DNA from: Wenyingzhuangia heitensis
GTDB taxonomy: Bacteria; Bacteroidota; Bacteroidia; Flavobacteriales; Flavobacteriaceae
Assembly: GCF_011762155.1 (NCBI RefSeq)
Contig: NZ_JAASQL010000002.1
Location: 124,001-188,000, forward strand
Length of the DNA: 64,000 bases
Direction of reading: 5' to 3'
A model generated the notes under the pieces. That model worked only from the letters and a program-made list of their open reading frames with translations. It did no database searches and was not told where the DNA came from. Shown in pieces: positions 55,651 through 64,000 of the stretch (positions are counted from its first letter, which is position 1; the number at the start of each line of letters is the position of its first letter). The translations under genes were made by a program, and so were the position numbers.

Positions 55651-56325
55651 ATGTATCCTTTATATACTAATTTAGTAAGGAGTCAATTAAAAAATTTAAA
55701 ATTATTAGTGGATTACCTTTTAACAAATAATTATAAAAACATTATTATTGATAATAATTCAAGTTATAAGCCTCTTTTAGCATATTATGAATCTTTAAAT
55801 AACTCTATTAATATAATTAGAAGTAAAAAGAATGATGGACATATGGTGTTTTGGAAACAAGATAAATTATTTAAGAAGTTTGGGAAAGGTTATTATGTTG
55901 TAACTGATCCAGATATATTACCAATTGATGAATGCCCAATGGATTTCTTAAGCATTTTTTTAAATTTGCTGATAAAATTAAGAACACTATATAAAGTAGG
56001 GTTTAGTTTGAAACTAGATGATATTCCGGAGACCTACCCTTTTAAAAATAAAGTTTTAGAATGGGAAAAACAATTTTGGAAAACAAAAACCAAAGGCGGA
56101 AATTTTATAGCAGATATAGATACTACATTTGCTCTATATAGGCCAAAAATTAATATACTAAGGTATTTTTATAAAGGGTTAAGAACAGATTTTCCGTATC
56201 AAGCAAGACATTTTGGTTGGTATATTAATCCTCAAAAATTAACTGAGGAGCAGGTTTTTTATAATAAAGAAGCTAATAGTTCAAGTTCTTGGAATATTGA
56301 TGATAATGCATCTACTAACTTTTAG
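55651..56325 (+). CDS. Putative glycosyltransferase, probably N-terminally frameshifted
   Basis: 224 residues from the ATG at 55651. LLTNNYKNIIIDNNSSYKPLL, then KKNDGHMVFWKQDKLFKK and YYVVTDPDILPIDECPMDF (TDPD as DxD) indicate a GT-A transferase, but the expected first strand before LVRSQLKNLKLLVDYL is missing. In another frame, ATG 55571 begins MNKYFSYNTYKYILSRFELR and reaches FYIFLTC before a stop near 55670, as though one gene was split by an indel around 55650-55670. So this may be a pseudogene or a shortened functional form. Confidence 0.62.
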   Translation: MYPLYTNLVRSQLKNLKLLVDYLLTNNYKNIIIDNNSSYKPLLAYYESLNNSINIIRSKKNDGHMVFWKQDKLFKKFGKGYYVVTDPDILPIDECPMDFLSIFLNLLIKLRTLYKVGFSLKLDDIPETYPFKNKVLEWEKQFWKTKTKGGNFIADIDTTFALYRPKINILRYFYKGLRTDFPYQARHFGWYINPQKLTEEQVFYNKEANSSSSWNIDDNASTNF

Positions 56326-56354
56326 TAAAAGGTATTTTTTAAACCCTATACAAT

Positions 56355-57356
56355 ATGATATTTATTATAGCAGAAATTGCACAAGCACATGATGGAAGTT
56401 TAGGAATGGCACATGCTTATATTGATGCTGTAGCCAAAACAGGATGTAATGCCATTAAATTCCAAACTCATATTGCAGAAGCAGAAAGTAGTATTTACGA
56501 ACCTTTTAGAGTTAAATTTTCTAAACAAGATGCTACCCGTATGGACTATTGGAAACGTATGGAGTTTACTTTAGAACAATGGAAAGAGCTTAAAGCACAT
56601 TGTGATGAAGTTGGTCTTGAGTTTATGAGTTCTCCGTTTAGCAATGCTGCGGTAGATTTGTTAGAAGAAGTAGGAGTAAAACGCTACAAAGTAGGTTCTG
56701 GAGAGGTTAATAATTTTGTGTTGTTAGAAAAAATTGCACAAACAAAGAAGCCGATGATTATATCATCAGGGATGAGTTCTTTTGAGGAATTAGATAAAAC
56801 CATCGTCTTTTTAAAAAATAGAAATGTAGACTTTTCTATTCTACAATGTACCACCGCATATCCAACACAACCTAAAGAATTTGGACTGAATGTAATTCAG
56901 GAATTAAAAAGTAGATATAAAGTACCTGTTGGTTTTTCAGACCATTCATCATCAACAGAAGCTTGTATAGCCGCAACTGCTTTAGGGGCTAAAATTTTAG
57001 AATTTCATGTGGTCTTTGATAAAGAAATGTTTGGTCCTGATGCCAAAGCATCTTTAACAATGAAAGAGACTACACAATTAGTAAAAGCTGTTAAAAATAT
57101 AGAAATAGCTCTTCAGAATCCTGTAGACAAGTCAGATAATTTAAGATTTGATTCTTTAAAATCTATTTTTGAGAAATCATTAGCTATTAACAAAGAACTA
57201 AAAGCAGGTCATATCATTAGTTTTTCGGACTTAGAGACTAAAAAACCTAAAGGATTTGGTATCTTGGCTAGTGAATACGAAAAAGTCATTGGTAAAAAAA
57301 TCAATAAAGATGTAAGTCAATGGGATTTTTTAAATTATGAGGATTTAAGCGAGTAA
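56355..57356 (+). CDS. neuB: N-acetylneuraminate synthase (NeuB family)
   Basis: 333 residues. FIIAEIAQAHDGSLGMAHAY, AIKFQTHIAEAESSI, SSPFSNAAVDLLEEVGVKRY and KVGSGEVNNFVLLEKIA form the TIM barrel, with PMIISSGMSSFEELDKTI and PVGFSDHSSSTEACIAA. Residues about 270-333 (SLAINKELKAGHIISFSDLE) are the SAF antifreeze-like domain that contributes an Arg to the active site. It condenses phosphoenolpyruvate with ManNAc (or a related sugar) to a nonulosonic acid. First of a three-gene cassette with a 1-base gap to neuC. Confidence 0.95.
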   Translation: MIFIIAEIAQAHDGSLGMAHAYIDAVAKTGCNAIKFQTHIAEAESSIYEPFRVKFSKQDATRMDYWKRMEFTLEQWKELKAHCDEVGLEFMSSPFSNAAVDLLEEVGVKRYKVGSGEVNNFVLLEKIAQTKKPMIISSGMSSFEELDKTIVFLKNRNVDFSILQCTTAYPTQPKEFGLNVIQELKSRYKVPVGFSDHSSSTEACIAATALGAKILEFHVVFDKEMFGPDAKASLTMKETTQLVKAVKNIEIALQNPVDKSDNLRFDSLKSIFEKSLAINKELKAGHIISFSDLETKKPKGFGILASEYEKVIGKKINKDVSQWDFLNYEDLSE

Positions 57357-57357
57357 T

Positions 57358-58515
57358 ATGTCAATAAAAAAAATATGTGTAGTAGTCACTGCACGTCCAT
57401 CCTACAGTAGAATAAAAACAGCTTTAACAGCCATTAAAAATCATCCAGCATTGGAACTGCAACTAGTTATTGCTGGTTCTGCATTGTTGGGGAGATATGG
57501 AAATGCTGTGGAGTTTATAGAGAAAGATGGGTTTACCATTGCAGAAAAAGTGTTTATGGTTTTAGAAGGAGAGAATCCTACTTCTATGGCAAAAACAACA
57601 GGATTGGGAGTGATGGAACTGGCAAATGTTTTTTATCGTTTACAGCCAGATGCGGTTATTACCATTGCAGATAGATTTGAAACCATAGCAACAAGCATTG
57701 CAGCTTCTTATCAAAACATTCCTTTAATCCACATTCAAGGTGGGGAGGTTACAGGGAATATTGATGAAAAAGTAAGACATGCCAATACCAAATTGGCAGA
57801 TTTACATTTAGTCGCTTCAGAAGATGCTAAACAACGTGTAATTAAAATGGGTGAAAACCCAGACATGGTATTTAATACAGGTTGTCCTTCTATAGATTTA
57901 GCTGATGAAATTAAAAACAATCCAACGTTAGATTTTGATCCTATTCAGAAATATGGTGGAGTTGGCGTTGAGATAGATTGGAAACAAGGGTACATAGTAG
58001 TGATGCAACACCCTGTAACTACAGAATATGCATCCGCAAGAAAAGATGTGGAAGAAACTTTAAAAGCAGTATATGAATTAGACATGCCCACTTTTTGGTT
58101 TTGGCCAAATGTAGATGCGGGGTCTGATGGTACCTCTAGTGGTATTAGAGCCTTTAGAGAAATTCACAAACCTCAAAACATTCATTTCTTTAAAAACATG
58201 GAGCCAAATGATTTTTTAAAATTATTGGTCAATAGTAAATGTTTAATTGGGAATTCAAGTGTCGGAATTCGTGAATGTGCTTATTTAGGAGTGCCTGTGG
58301 TAAACATAGGGACTCGTCAAAATAAAAGACAAAGAGCTTCTAATGTCATAGATACTGTTTACGATAAAAATGAAATTATAAAAGCCATTCAGAATAGAAT
58401 GGATGCGAAAGATATTGCATCAGAAAACATCTATGGAGATGGTCAGTCTGGAGATAGAATTGCAGATATTTTAGCAAATACAGAATTGTCATTTCATAAA
58501 ACAATTATGTATTAA
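57358..58515 (+). CDS. neuC: UDP-N-acetylglucosamine 2-epimerase, hydrolysing (NeuC)
   Basis: 385 residues. ICVVVTARPSYSRIKTALTA is the NeuC-type start (WecB begins with a GTRPE motif instead), followed by DAVITIADRFETIATSIAAS, IHIQGGEVTGNIDEKVRHAN, VVMQHPVTTEYASARKDVEE, and CLIGNSSVGIRECAYLGVPV. It releases ManNAc from UDP-GlcNAc, the substrate for NeuB. A distinct non-hydrolysing WecB is encoded further on, which argues that NeuC serves the sialic acid branch. Confidence 0.94.
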   Translation: MSIKKICVVVTARPSYSRIKTALTAIKNHPALELQLVIAGSALLGRYGNAVEFIEKDGFTIAEKVFMVLEGENPTSMAKTTGLGVMELANVFYRLQPDAVITIADRFETIATSIAASYQNIPLIHIQGGEVTGNIDEKVRHANTKLADLHLVASEDAKQRVIKMGENPDMVFNTGCPSIDLADEIKNNPTLDFDPIQKYGGVGVEIDWKQGYIVVMQHPVTTEYASARKDVEETLKAVYELDMPTFWFWPNVDAGSDGTSSGIRAFREIHKPQNIHFFKNMEPNDFLKLLVNSKCLIGNSSVGIRECAYLGVPVVNIGTRQNKRQRASNVIDTVYDKNEIIKAIQNRMDAKDIASENIYGDGQSGDRIADILANTELSFHKTIMY

Positions 58516-59210
58516 TGAAAATATTAGGAATTATACCCGCTAGAGGAGGTTCTAAAGGAGTTCCTAGAAAAAATATTAAATTATTAGGGAACAAACCTTT
58601 ATTGCAATATACATCAGAAGTAGCTTTACAAAGTTCTTTTGTAGACACGTTAATGTTAACTAGTGATGATGATGAAATTATTGAAGTAGCCAAAGGTTTA
58701 GGAATTCAGGTACCTTTTAAAAGACCAGAAAACTTGGCTTTAGATACTACACCTACATTGCCTGTAATAATTCATGCCATAGAATATTATAAAAGTATTG
58801 GACAAGAGTTTGATGCTGTTCTATTGTTACAAGCAACAAGTCCTTTTAGAACAACTGAATTTTTAAATAAAGCCATAGAAACTTTTATAGAAAAGGACAC
58901 AGATTCTTTGGTTTCTGTACAACAAGTACCACATGAATACAATCCGCATTGGGTTTTTGAAGTGAATGAAAACGATACCTTGAATATTGCAACAGGAGAA
59001 GAAGAAATTATAAGTAGAAGACAAGAGTTACCTCTTAGTTACCATAGAGATGGAAGTATATACATTACTAAAACATCGGTTCTTCTAGAGCAGCACTCTT
59101 TGTATGGAAAATCTATATCATATATAGCATCTCCAGAAGAATGGTATGTAAATATAGATACTATGGAAGATTGGAAAAAAGCAGAAATATTGGTGAAAAA
59201 TATTTTTTAA
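58515..59210 (+). CDS. neuA: CMP-N-acetylneuraminate cytidylyltransferase (NeuA)
   Basis: 231 residues. ILGIIPARGGSKGVPRKNIK is the signature of CMP-sialate synthetases, followed by TSDDDEIIEVAKGLGIQVPF and LLLQATSPFRTTEFLNKAIE; YHRDGSIYITK and WYVNIDTMEDWKKAE close the fold. It activates the nonulosonic acid as CMP-sugar. Overlaps neuC by one base (TAATG), and the next gene begins one base after its stop. Confidence 0.94.
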   Translation: MKILGIIPARGGSKGVPRKNIKLLGNKPLLQYTSEVALQSSFVDTLMLTSDDDEIIEVAKGLGIQVPFKRPENLALDTTPTLPVIIHAIEYYKSIGQEFDAVLLLQATSPFRTTEFLNKAIETFIEKDTDSLVSVQQVPHEYNPHWVFEVNENDTLNIATGEEEIISRRQELPLSYHRDGSIYITKTSVLLEQHSLYGKSISYIASPEEWYVNIDTMEDWKKAEILVKNIF

Positions 59211-59211
59211 G

Positions 59212-60600
59212 ATGAAAAGAATAGGTATTGTAATTACAGATGGAGTTGGGTATAGAAATTTTGTGATGAGTGACTTTTTAGTAGAAATTTCAAAAAAATA
59301 TGATGAAGTAAATATTTATTCTGGAATACCTGCAAAATGTTATAATGATTCTCTGATTCCTGAAAACATTAAGGTTTTTGATTTAAAACAATATAAGGAA
59401 ACTAAAAAAGTCTGGTTTTATAGAAAACTGAAAGAAGTAGCTCACATGTTTTTACATAGAACTTCTTACGGGATTAATAGCAACTTAGAAAGAGGTTATC
59501 CTGTTTCTAATTCAAATAGAAGTCTAATAATAAAATTAGTTTATAAAATCACATCATTTTTTCATTCAGAGAAAATAATTCAATTTTATGAAAAGCTTCA
59601 GTTTAACGCTTTTAAGAATGATAAAACATATATAGAATACAAAAACATATTGGCAGATCATAAGCCAAACCAATTATTTTTCACACATCAAAGACCTCCA
59701 TATTTAGCTCCTTTTTTAGCAGCAGCTAAAGAATTAAAAATAGAAACTTCTGCATTTATATTTAGTTGGGATAATTTGGCATCAAAAGGAAGAATGTTAG
59801 GTTCTTTTGATGGGTATTTAGTATGGAGTAAGCTAATGCAAAAAGAAATGTCTGTTTATTATCCTTATACTGATAAAAATAAAATAAAAGTTGTTGGGAC
59901 TCCACAATTTGAGCCTTATGTATTAGATAGGTACACTATAACAAAACAAGAATTTCTAGAAAAATTTAAGTTAGATTCTAATAAAAAAATTATATGTTAT
60001 AGTTGTGCAGATGCAGGTATTGGTAAAAATGATGAGATTCACATTAGAGCTGTTTTAAGTTATTTAAAAAATAGAAGTGATATACAATTATTAATAAGAA
60101 CATCACCTGCAGAAGATGGAAAGAGATTTGAAAGCTTAAAAAATGAATTTCCAGAAATTGTATGGAATTTTCCTAAATGGTTTTTGTCTAGAGAAGATCA
60201 TGCAGAAGCATGGTCTCAACGTTTACCCTCTGTAGAAGATGTAAAAGATTTAAAAGCAATATTACTGTATACAGATTTGAATGTAAATATGTTATCTACT
60301 ATGAGCTTAGACTTTATGTTGTTTGATAAACCTGTGGTGAATACAGTTTTTGGAAATAATGAAAATGGTTTGTATAATGATCAAAAGTTTTTGAATTATA
60401 TTCATTACAAATATGTTGTATCAAGTAAAGCTGTAACCATTGCTAAAAATGAGGTAGAACTACATCAATTTATACAAGAAGCTATTGAACAACCTAGTTT
60501 GAGAAAACAGGAAAGAAAGCAATTATTAGATTTAGAAATAGGAGCTCCTTTACCAGGAACTAGTGAAAGAATTGTAAAAGCGTTAAAGGAACTAGCATGA
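59212..60600 (+). CDS. Large unclassified GT-B-like protein directly after neuA (candidate sialyltransferase)
   Basis: 462 residues, soluble. KRIGIVITDGVGYRNFVMSD opens the protein, FFTHQRPPYLAPFLAAAKEL and IFSWDNLASKGRMLGSFDGY lie in the N-terminal lobe, CYSCADAGIGKNDEIHIRAV and LLIRTSPAEDGKRFESLKNE in the C-terminal lobe, then LNVNMLSTMSLDFMLFDKPV near residue 370, similar to the donor-site region of GT-B enzymes such as CDP-glycerol transferases. None of the known bacterial sialyltransferase motifs was found clearly. One-base gap after neuA and a 4-base overlap with wecB place it in the sialic acid operon. Confidence 0.72.
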   Translation: MKRIGIVITDGVGYRNFVMSDFLVEISKKYDEVNIYSGIPAKCYNDSLIPENIKVFDLKQYKETKKVWFYRKLKEVAHMFLHRTSYGINSNLERGYPVSNSNRSLIIKLVYKITSFFHSEKIIQFYEKLQFNAFKNDKTYIEYKNILADHKPNQLFFTHQRPPYLAPFLAAAKELKIETSAFIFSWDNLASKGRMLGSFDGYLVWSKLMQKEMSVYYPYTDKNKIKVVGTPQFEPYVLDRYTITKQEFLEKFKLDSNKKIICYSCADAGIGKNDEIHIRAVLSYLKNRSDIQLLIRTSPAEDGKRFESLKNEFPEIVWNFPKWFLSREDHAEAWSQRLPSVEDVKDLKAILLYTDLNVNMLSTMSLDFMLFDKPVVNTVFGNNENGLYNDQKFLNYIHYKYVVSSKAVTIAKNEVELHQFIQEAIEQPSLRKQERKQLLDLEIGAPLPGTSERIVKALKELA

Positions 60601-61706
60601 AAAAAATATTAGTTGTTTTTGGAACAAGACCAGAAGCTATTAAAATGGCTCCTTTGGTAAAGGAATTACAAAAAACGAATGAATTTAATACCAAAGTTTG
60701 TGTAACAGCTCAGCATAGAGAAATGTTAGATCAGGTATTGTCTTTTTTTAAAATTACTCCAGATTATGATTTGGATTTAATGAAAGCCAATCAGTCTTTA
60801 AATGAATTGAGTTCAAGAATTTTAACAGCTATAGATCTTGTATTGTCAGAGTTTCAACCAAATTTGGTTTTGGTTCATGGAGATACCTCTACAAGTAGTA
60901 TGGTAGCTTTGGCAGCATTTCACAAAGGAATTAAAGTTGGACATGTAGAAGCAGGTTTAAGAACCTACAATAAATTCGCTCCATTTCCTGAGGAAATTAA
61001 TAGACAAATTACAGGTAGAATTGCAGATATTCATTTTGCTCCTACCCAACAATCTGCTCAGAACTTGCTGAATGAAAAAGTAAATGAACAGGATATTCAT
61101 GTAACAGGTAACACGGTGATTGATGCCTTGTTGTGGGGAATAAAACATGTAAATGAAGATAGGGAAGATATTAACGAAATAAAACAATTTGTAGATACAT
61201 CAAAAAAAATAATTGTAGTAACGGGGCATAGAAGAGAAAATTTTGGAAATAAGTTTTATGAATTCTGTAATGCTTTAAAACAATTAGCAGACCGAGATGA
61301 TGTTCAAATCATATATCCTGTTCATTTAAATCCAAACGTACAAAAAGCGGTGTATGATACCTTAGGCAATCATAAAAATATATTATTGATTGCTCCTTTA
61401 GATTATGAAGCTTTTATTTGGTTGCTAAATCAATCTTACTTAATTATTACAGATAGTGGTGGAGTGCAAGAAGAAGCTCCCTCTTTAAAAAAACCTGTAT
61501 TAGTAACAAGAGAAGTTACGGAAAGACAAGAAGCTGTATTAGAAGGCACAGTAAAATTAGTAGGAACCAATCAAGAAAAAATAATAAAAGAAGCTGTTGT
61601 TTTGTTAGATAATATGAATGCGTACAACACTATGATTGGGAATATAAATCCTTATGGAGATGGAACTGCAGCCGTACAAATTGTAAATGCTTTAAAGTCA
61701 ATTTAA
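60597..61706 (+). CDS. wecB: UDP-N-acetylglucosamine 2-epimerase, non-hydrolysing
   Basis: 369 residues. ILVVFGTRPEAIKMAPLVKE is diagnostic for WecB/MnaA, followed by KVCVTAQHREMLDQVLSFFK, LVHGDTSTSSMVALAAFHKG, VGHVEAGLRTYNKFAPFPEE, VVTGHRRENFGNKFYEFCNA and ITDSGGVQEEAPSLKKPVLV. It interconverts UDP-GlcNAc and UDP-ManNAc. With no UDP-ManNAc dehydrogenase (WecC) seen, UDP-ManNAc itself may be used as a sugar donor. Overlaps the preceding gene by ATGA. Confidence 0.97.
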   Translation: MKKILVVFGTRPEAIKMAPLVKELQKTNEFNTKVCVTAQHREMLDQVLSFFKITPDYDLDLMKANQSLNELSSRILTAIDLVLSEFQPNLVLVHGDTSTSSMVALAAFHKGIKVGHVEAGLRTYNKFAPFPEEINRQITGRIADIHFAPTQQSAQNLLNEKVNEQDIHVTGNTVIDALLWGIKHVNEDREDINEIKQFVDTSKKIIVVTGHRRENFGNKFYEFCNALKQLADRDDVQIIYPVHLNPNVQKAVYDTLGNHKNILLIAPLDYEAFIWLLNQSYLIITDSGGVQEEAPSLKKPVLVTREVTERQEAVLEGTVKLVGTNQEKIIKEAVVLLDNMNAYNTMIGNINPYGDGTAAVQIVNALKSI

Positions 61707-62768
61707 ATGAAAAAAGTAGCGATTGTTTGTAATTATATATTAAAACCCGACCGAATTGGTGGAATGGATCGCTTTTTTAAATTGTTCGATGAACAATTAA
61801 AAAAGAAAGGGTATATAGTAGACTGGTTTTTTACAGATTATACTGCTTTTGATTTTTATAAAGAACTTACTATTTATAGCGCAAATAATACATCGGTAGA
61901 GAAAAAGTTTATAGAAGTTGTTAGCCATCATAGTTATGATGTAGTGATTACTCATTTTACAGAACTCTGTACTAAATTTTATAAAAATATTTATCTACAT
62001 AATCCTGATTCATATGTAATTTCGGTAGATCATAACCCAAGACCATTGGATGGGTTTTCTTTAAAAAAGAGAATTAAAAAAAGGTTAGAAGGAGTTTTGT
62101 ATAGCAAGTTTATTCATCAGTTTATAGGAGTTTCGCAATATACAGTGAATCATATTTTAAATGATTACGGTCAGTTTTTAAAAAAGAAAACCAAAGTTGT
62201 TTATAATGGAATTGACACCGATGTTTTTGTGAAAAGAACACAAGAAAATAAAAACAAGTTTATTGTCGCTTCACATTTAAGACCTTCAAAAGGGATTCAA
62301 GACTTATTAAAAGCTTTAAGCTATATGAATCCTGAATTGTTAGAAGACGTTGTTGTTGATATATATGGAGAAGGAGCCTCTAAAGAAGAATTGGAAAGAC
62401 TCACTAAAGAATATAAGTTACAAAAGGTTATTACATTAAAAGGGAGTTCTTCTAAATTAAATGAATTGTTTTGTAACTATCGTTACATGATTCAGCCAAC
62501 CTATATGGAGTGTTTTAGTTTGTCAATTTTAGAAAGTTTATCTGCTAACATTCCTGTAATTACAACCACAGTTGGAGGAAACTTAGAGGTTGTAGAAAAT
62601 AATAAAAATGGTTACATATACAATCCTGGAGATTGCAAAGCATTGGCTGCTATTTTAGAGAATATTATTACGGGAGAAAATAACATTACAGAGAATACAT
62701 CGGATTTAATTGTACAAGAATTTCATTTGACCAAAATGGTAACGAATCATATAAACTTATTGCCATGA
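61707..62768 (+). CDS. GT4 glycosyltransferase
   Basis: 353 residues, starting on the base after the wecB stop codon. VAIVCNYILKPDRIGGMDRF holds the GG acceptor loop, YVISVDHNPRPLDGFS and VSQYTVNHILNDYGQFL lie in the N-terminal half, and IVASHLRPSKGIQDLLKALS, VDIYGEGASKEELERL, and QPTYMECFSLSILESLSANI show the donor half with E-x7-E. Overlaps the next gene by four bases. Typical retaining GT-B of a polysaccharide locus; sugar unknown. Confidence 0.92.
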   Translation: MKKVAIVCNYILKPDRIGGMDRFFKLFDEQLKKKGYIVDWFFTDYTAFDFYKELTIYSANNTSVEKKFIEVVSHHSYDVVITHFTELCTKFYKNIYLHNPDSYVISVDHNPRPLDGFSLKKRIKKRLEGVLYSKFIHQFIGVSQYTVNHILNDYGQFLKKKTKVVYNGIDTDVFVKRTQENKNKFIVASHLRPSKGIQDLLKALSYMNPELLEDVVVDIYGEGASKEELERLTKEYKLQKVITLKGSSSKLNELFCNYRYMIQPTYMECFSLSILESLSANIPVITTTVGGNLEVVENNKNGYIYNPGDCKALAAILENIITGENNITENTSDLIVQEFHLTKMVTNHINLLP

Positions 62769-63901
62769 GGTTAGCTTTCATCACTCCAGAATATCCTATT
62801 GCTAGTTTTAAAGGAAATATTGGTGGTATTGGAACTTTTACTAAAAATATTGCAGAGCAGTTGGTAAAAAATAACTGTGAGGTAACCGTTTTTGTTCATA
62901 GTCAATCCACAGAAAATACATTCGTAGAGAACGGAGTAGAAATTCATTTGGTACAAAAGAAAGTTGTTAAAGGGATTACTTGGATTACCAATAGGCGATA
63001 TTTTAACAACTATGTAAATAAAGTTATTAAGCAAAAAAATATACAAATAATAGAAGCACCAGAATGGACAGGTTTTACTGCTTTTATGACGTTTAAGTGC
63101 CTTTTATTAATTAGGTTACATGGTTCTGATACTTATTTTTGTGATTTAGAAAACAGACCTGTAAAAGCTAAAAACAAGTTTTTTGAAAAACGAGCTTTAC
63201 TAACTGCAGATAAAATTGTTGGAGTTAGCAAATTTGTAGCAGAAAAAACACAAGAGCTGTTTAAGTTAAATAAGAATATTGATGTTGTTCACAATGCAAT
63301 CGATACAGCATTATTTACTCCAAATCATCAACAAATGAAGCCAAAATCTTTGTTATATTTTGGAACTATAGTTCGTAAAAAAGGAGTTTTAGAAATTGCC
63401 AAAGCTTTTAATAATATTGTAAAACAAGATCCAGAGGTAACGTTAACATTTTTAGGAAGAGATAATAAAGATGTGTTCACAAAACAATCAACTATTGATA
63501 TAATAAAATGTTTGTTGACAGAAAAGGCATTGAATAATACGACTTTTATCAATTCAGTTCCTTATAAACAGGTGATAACTTATTTACAAAAAGCTGAAGT
63601 AATTATATTACCAAGCTTTGCAGAGGCTTTTCCTATGACCTGGTTAGAGGCCATGGCCTTAGAAAAAAAGTTGATAACCTCTAATATTGGTTGGGCAAAA
63701 GAATTAATGATAGATAATGATACTGGTTACACAGTAAATCCAATAAATACAGAAGATTTTACAACTAAAACTTTAGCTTTGTTACATAATAAAGAAAAAG
63801 CGTTGGAGATGGCAAAAGAAGCAAGAAAAAGAATTATAAATGAGTTTGATATGAAAGAGGCTGTTCTAAAAAATATTAAATTATATAGTAATTTATTATG
63901 A
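62765..63901 (+). CDS. GT4 glycosyltransferase
   Basis: 378 residues. RLAFITPEYPIASFKGNIGG with GGIGTFTKNIAEQL is the acceptor loop, LIRLHGSDTYFCDLENRP and DKIVGVSKFVAEKTQELF follow, then the donor half: SLLYFGTIVRKKGVLEIAKA and ILPSFAEAFPMTWLEAMALE carrying the E-x7-E pair. Overlaps both neighbours by four bases, so it is inside one long translationally coupled operon. The closely following partial gene shows the locus continues. Confidence 0.93.
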   Translation: MRLAFITPEYPIASFKGNIGGIGTFTKNIAEQLVKNNCEVTVFVHSQSTENTFVENGVEIHLVQKKVVKGITWITNRRYFNNYVNKVIKQKNIQIIEAPEWTGFTAFMTFKCLLLIRLHGSDTYFCDLENRPVKAKNKFFEKRALLTADKIVGVSKFVAEKTQELFKLNKNIDVVHNAIDTALFTPNHQQMKPKSLLYFGTIVRKKGVLEIAKAFNNIVKQDPEVTLTFLGRDNKDVFTKQSTIDIIKCLLTEKALNNTTFINSVPYKQVITYLQKAEVIILPSFAEAFPMTWLEAMALEKKLITSNIGWAKELMIDNDTGYTVNPINTEDFTTKTLALLHNKEKALEMAKEARKRIINEFDMKEAVLKNIKLYSNLL

Positions 63902-64000
63902 TTGTTCTTCTTCATGACGGGATCAAGCCCGTCAAGTACATAAATACAATTACAAATTCAGAAATTGTTTGTAAAGAAAAAACAGTTCAGGAGTCTTTGT
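63898..64000 (+). CDS. Start of another polysaccharide-locus gene (partial)
   Basis: The ATG overlaps the preceding stop (ATGA), and 34 codons stay open to the window end, reading MIVLLHDGIKPVKYINTI then TNSEIVCKEKTVQESL. The pattern resembles the N-terminal extension of some Bacteroidota glycosyltransferases, but the fragment is too short for assignment. A GC-rich hairpin (GACGGG-6-CCCGTC, 63916-63933) lies within its first codons. Confidence 0.6.
   Translation, partial: MIVLLHDGIKPVKYINTITNSEIVCKEKTVQESL

Noticed and set aside
45912-64000. Prophage or integrative element covering the polysaccharide locus
   Set aside because: xerD next to aroQ is the housekeeping recombinase; no integrase, attachment repeats or phage genes accompany the locus.

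Overview
The window is AT-rich chromosomal DNA from a member of the Bacteroidota, most likely a marine Flavobacteriaceae; I do not assign a genus. The evidence is the TTG-N18/19-TAnnTTTG promoter pattern (gltB, rho and zapB-like genes), type IX secretion C-terminal signals, a flavobacterial-type TonB receptor, a flavobacterial-type Rho with a long basic N-terminal insert, and two GH16 enzymes of the type that attack algal polysaccharides. No rRNA, tRNA, CRISPR array or complete insertion sequence was seen.

Layout. 1-8.7 kb: a partial agmatine/peptidyl-arginine deiminase, a NYN-LOTUS protein, thioredoxin reductase, a lipid-sugar pair (GT2 plus ArnT-like membrane transferase), an alpha-E/circularly permuted ATP-grasp pair, and a GT2 with an extra C-terminal domain. 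8.7-18.7 kb: a divergent haem region. Leftward are an AraC-type regulator, a TrmH-like methylase, hemH and hemJ; rightward are hemA-hemC-hemD-hemL, a frameshifted four-helix-bundle gene, hemE and hemF. Only hemB is absent from the set needed to go from glutamyl-tRNA to haem. 18.8-21.1 kb: two GH16 genes, one lipoprotein and one type IX-secreted. 21.1-29.1 kb: a small unknown protein, glutamate synthase (gltD, gltB) and a secreted protein with an internal repeat.

29.4-45.9 kb holds mostly core genes: rho, a DUF4293-type membrane protein, prfA, an exonuclease, a conserved Bacteroidota protein, a GH3-beta-lactamase fusion, a TonB receptor with an M23 peptidase, a ZapB-like coiled coil, zapA, a structured RNA that I read as 6S RNA, rny, xerD and aroQ. 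From 45.9 kb to the end there is one rightward surface-polysaccharide locus: an ABC exporter (Wzm/Wzt with a C-terminal cargo domain), UDP-galactopyranose mutase, many glycosyltransferases, a sialic acid cassette (neuB, neuC, neuA), a large unclassified transferase-like gene, wecB, and more glycosyltransferases. It runs off the window end. The locus contains a decayed GT2 remnant and one gene with a probable N-terminal frameshift, as expected of a fast-changing surface locus.

Several starts were moved from the longest open frame to the start that fits the signal peptide, promoter or RNA context (hemJ, araC, hemA, hemD, DUF4293, exonuclease, GH3, TonB receptor, M23, rny, wzt and two locus genes). 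The most useful unlisted feature is the 6S-like RNA at about 42640-42805. The most interesting unknown is the 462-residue protein directly behind neuA, a candidate sialyltransferase by context only.
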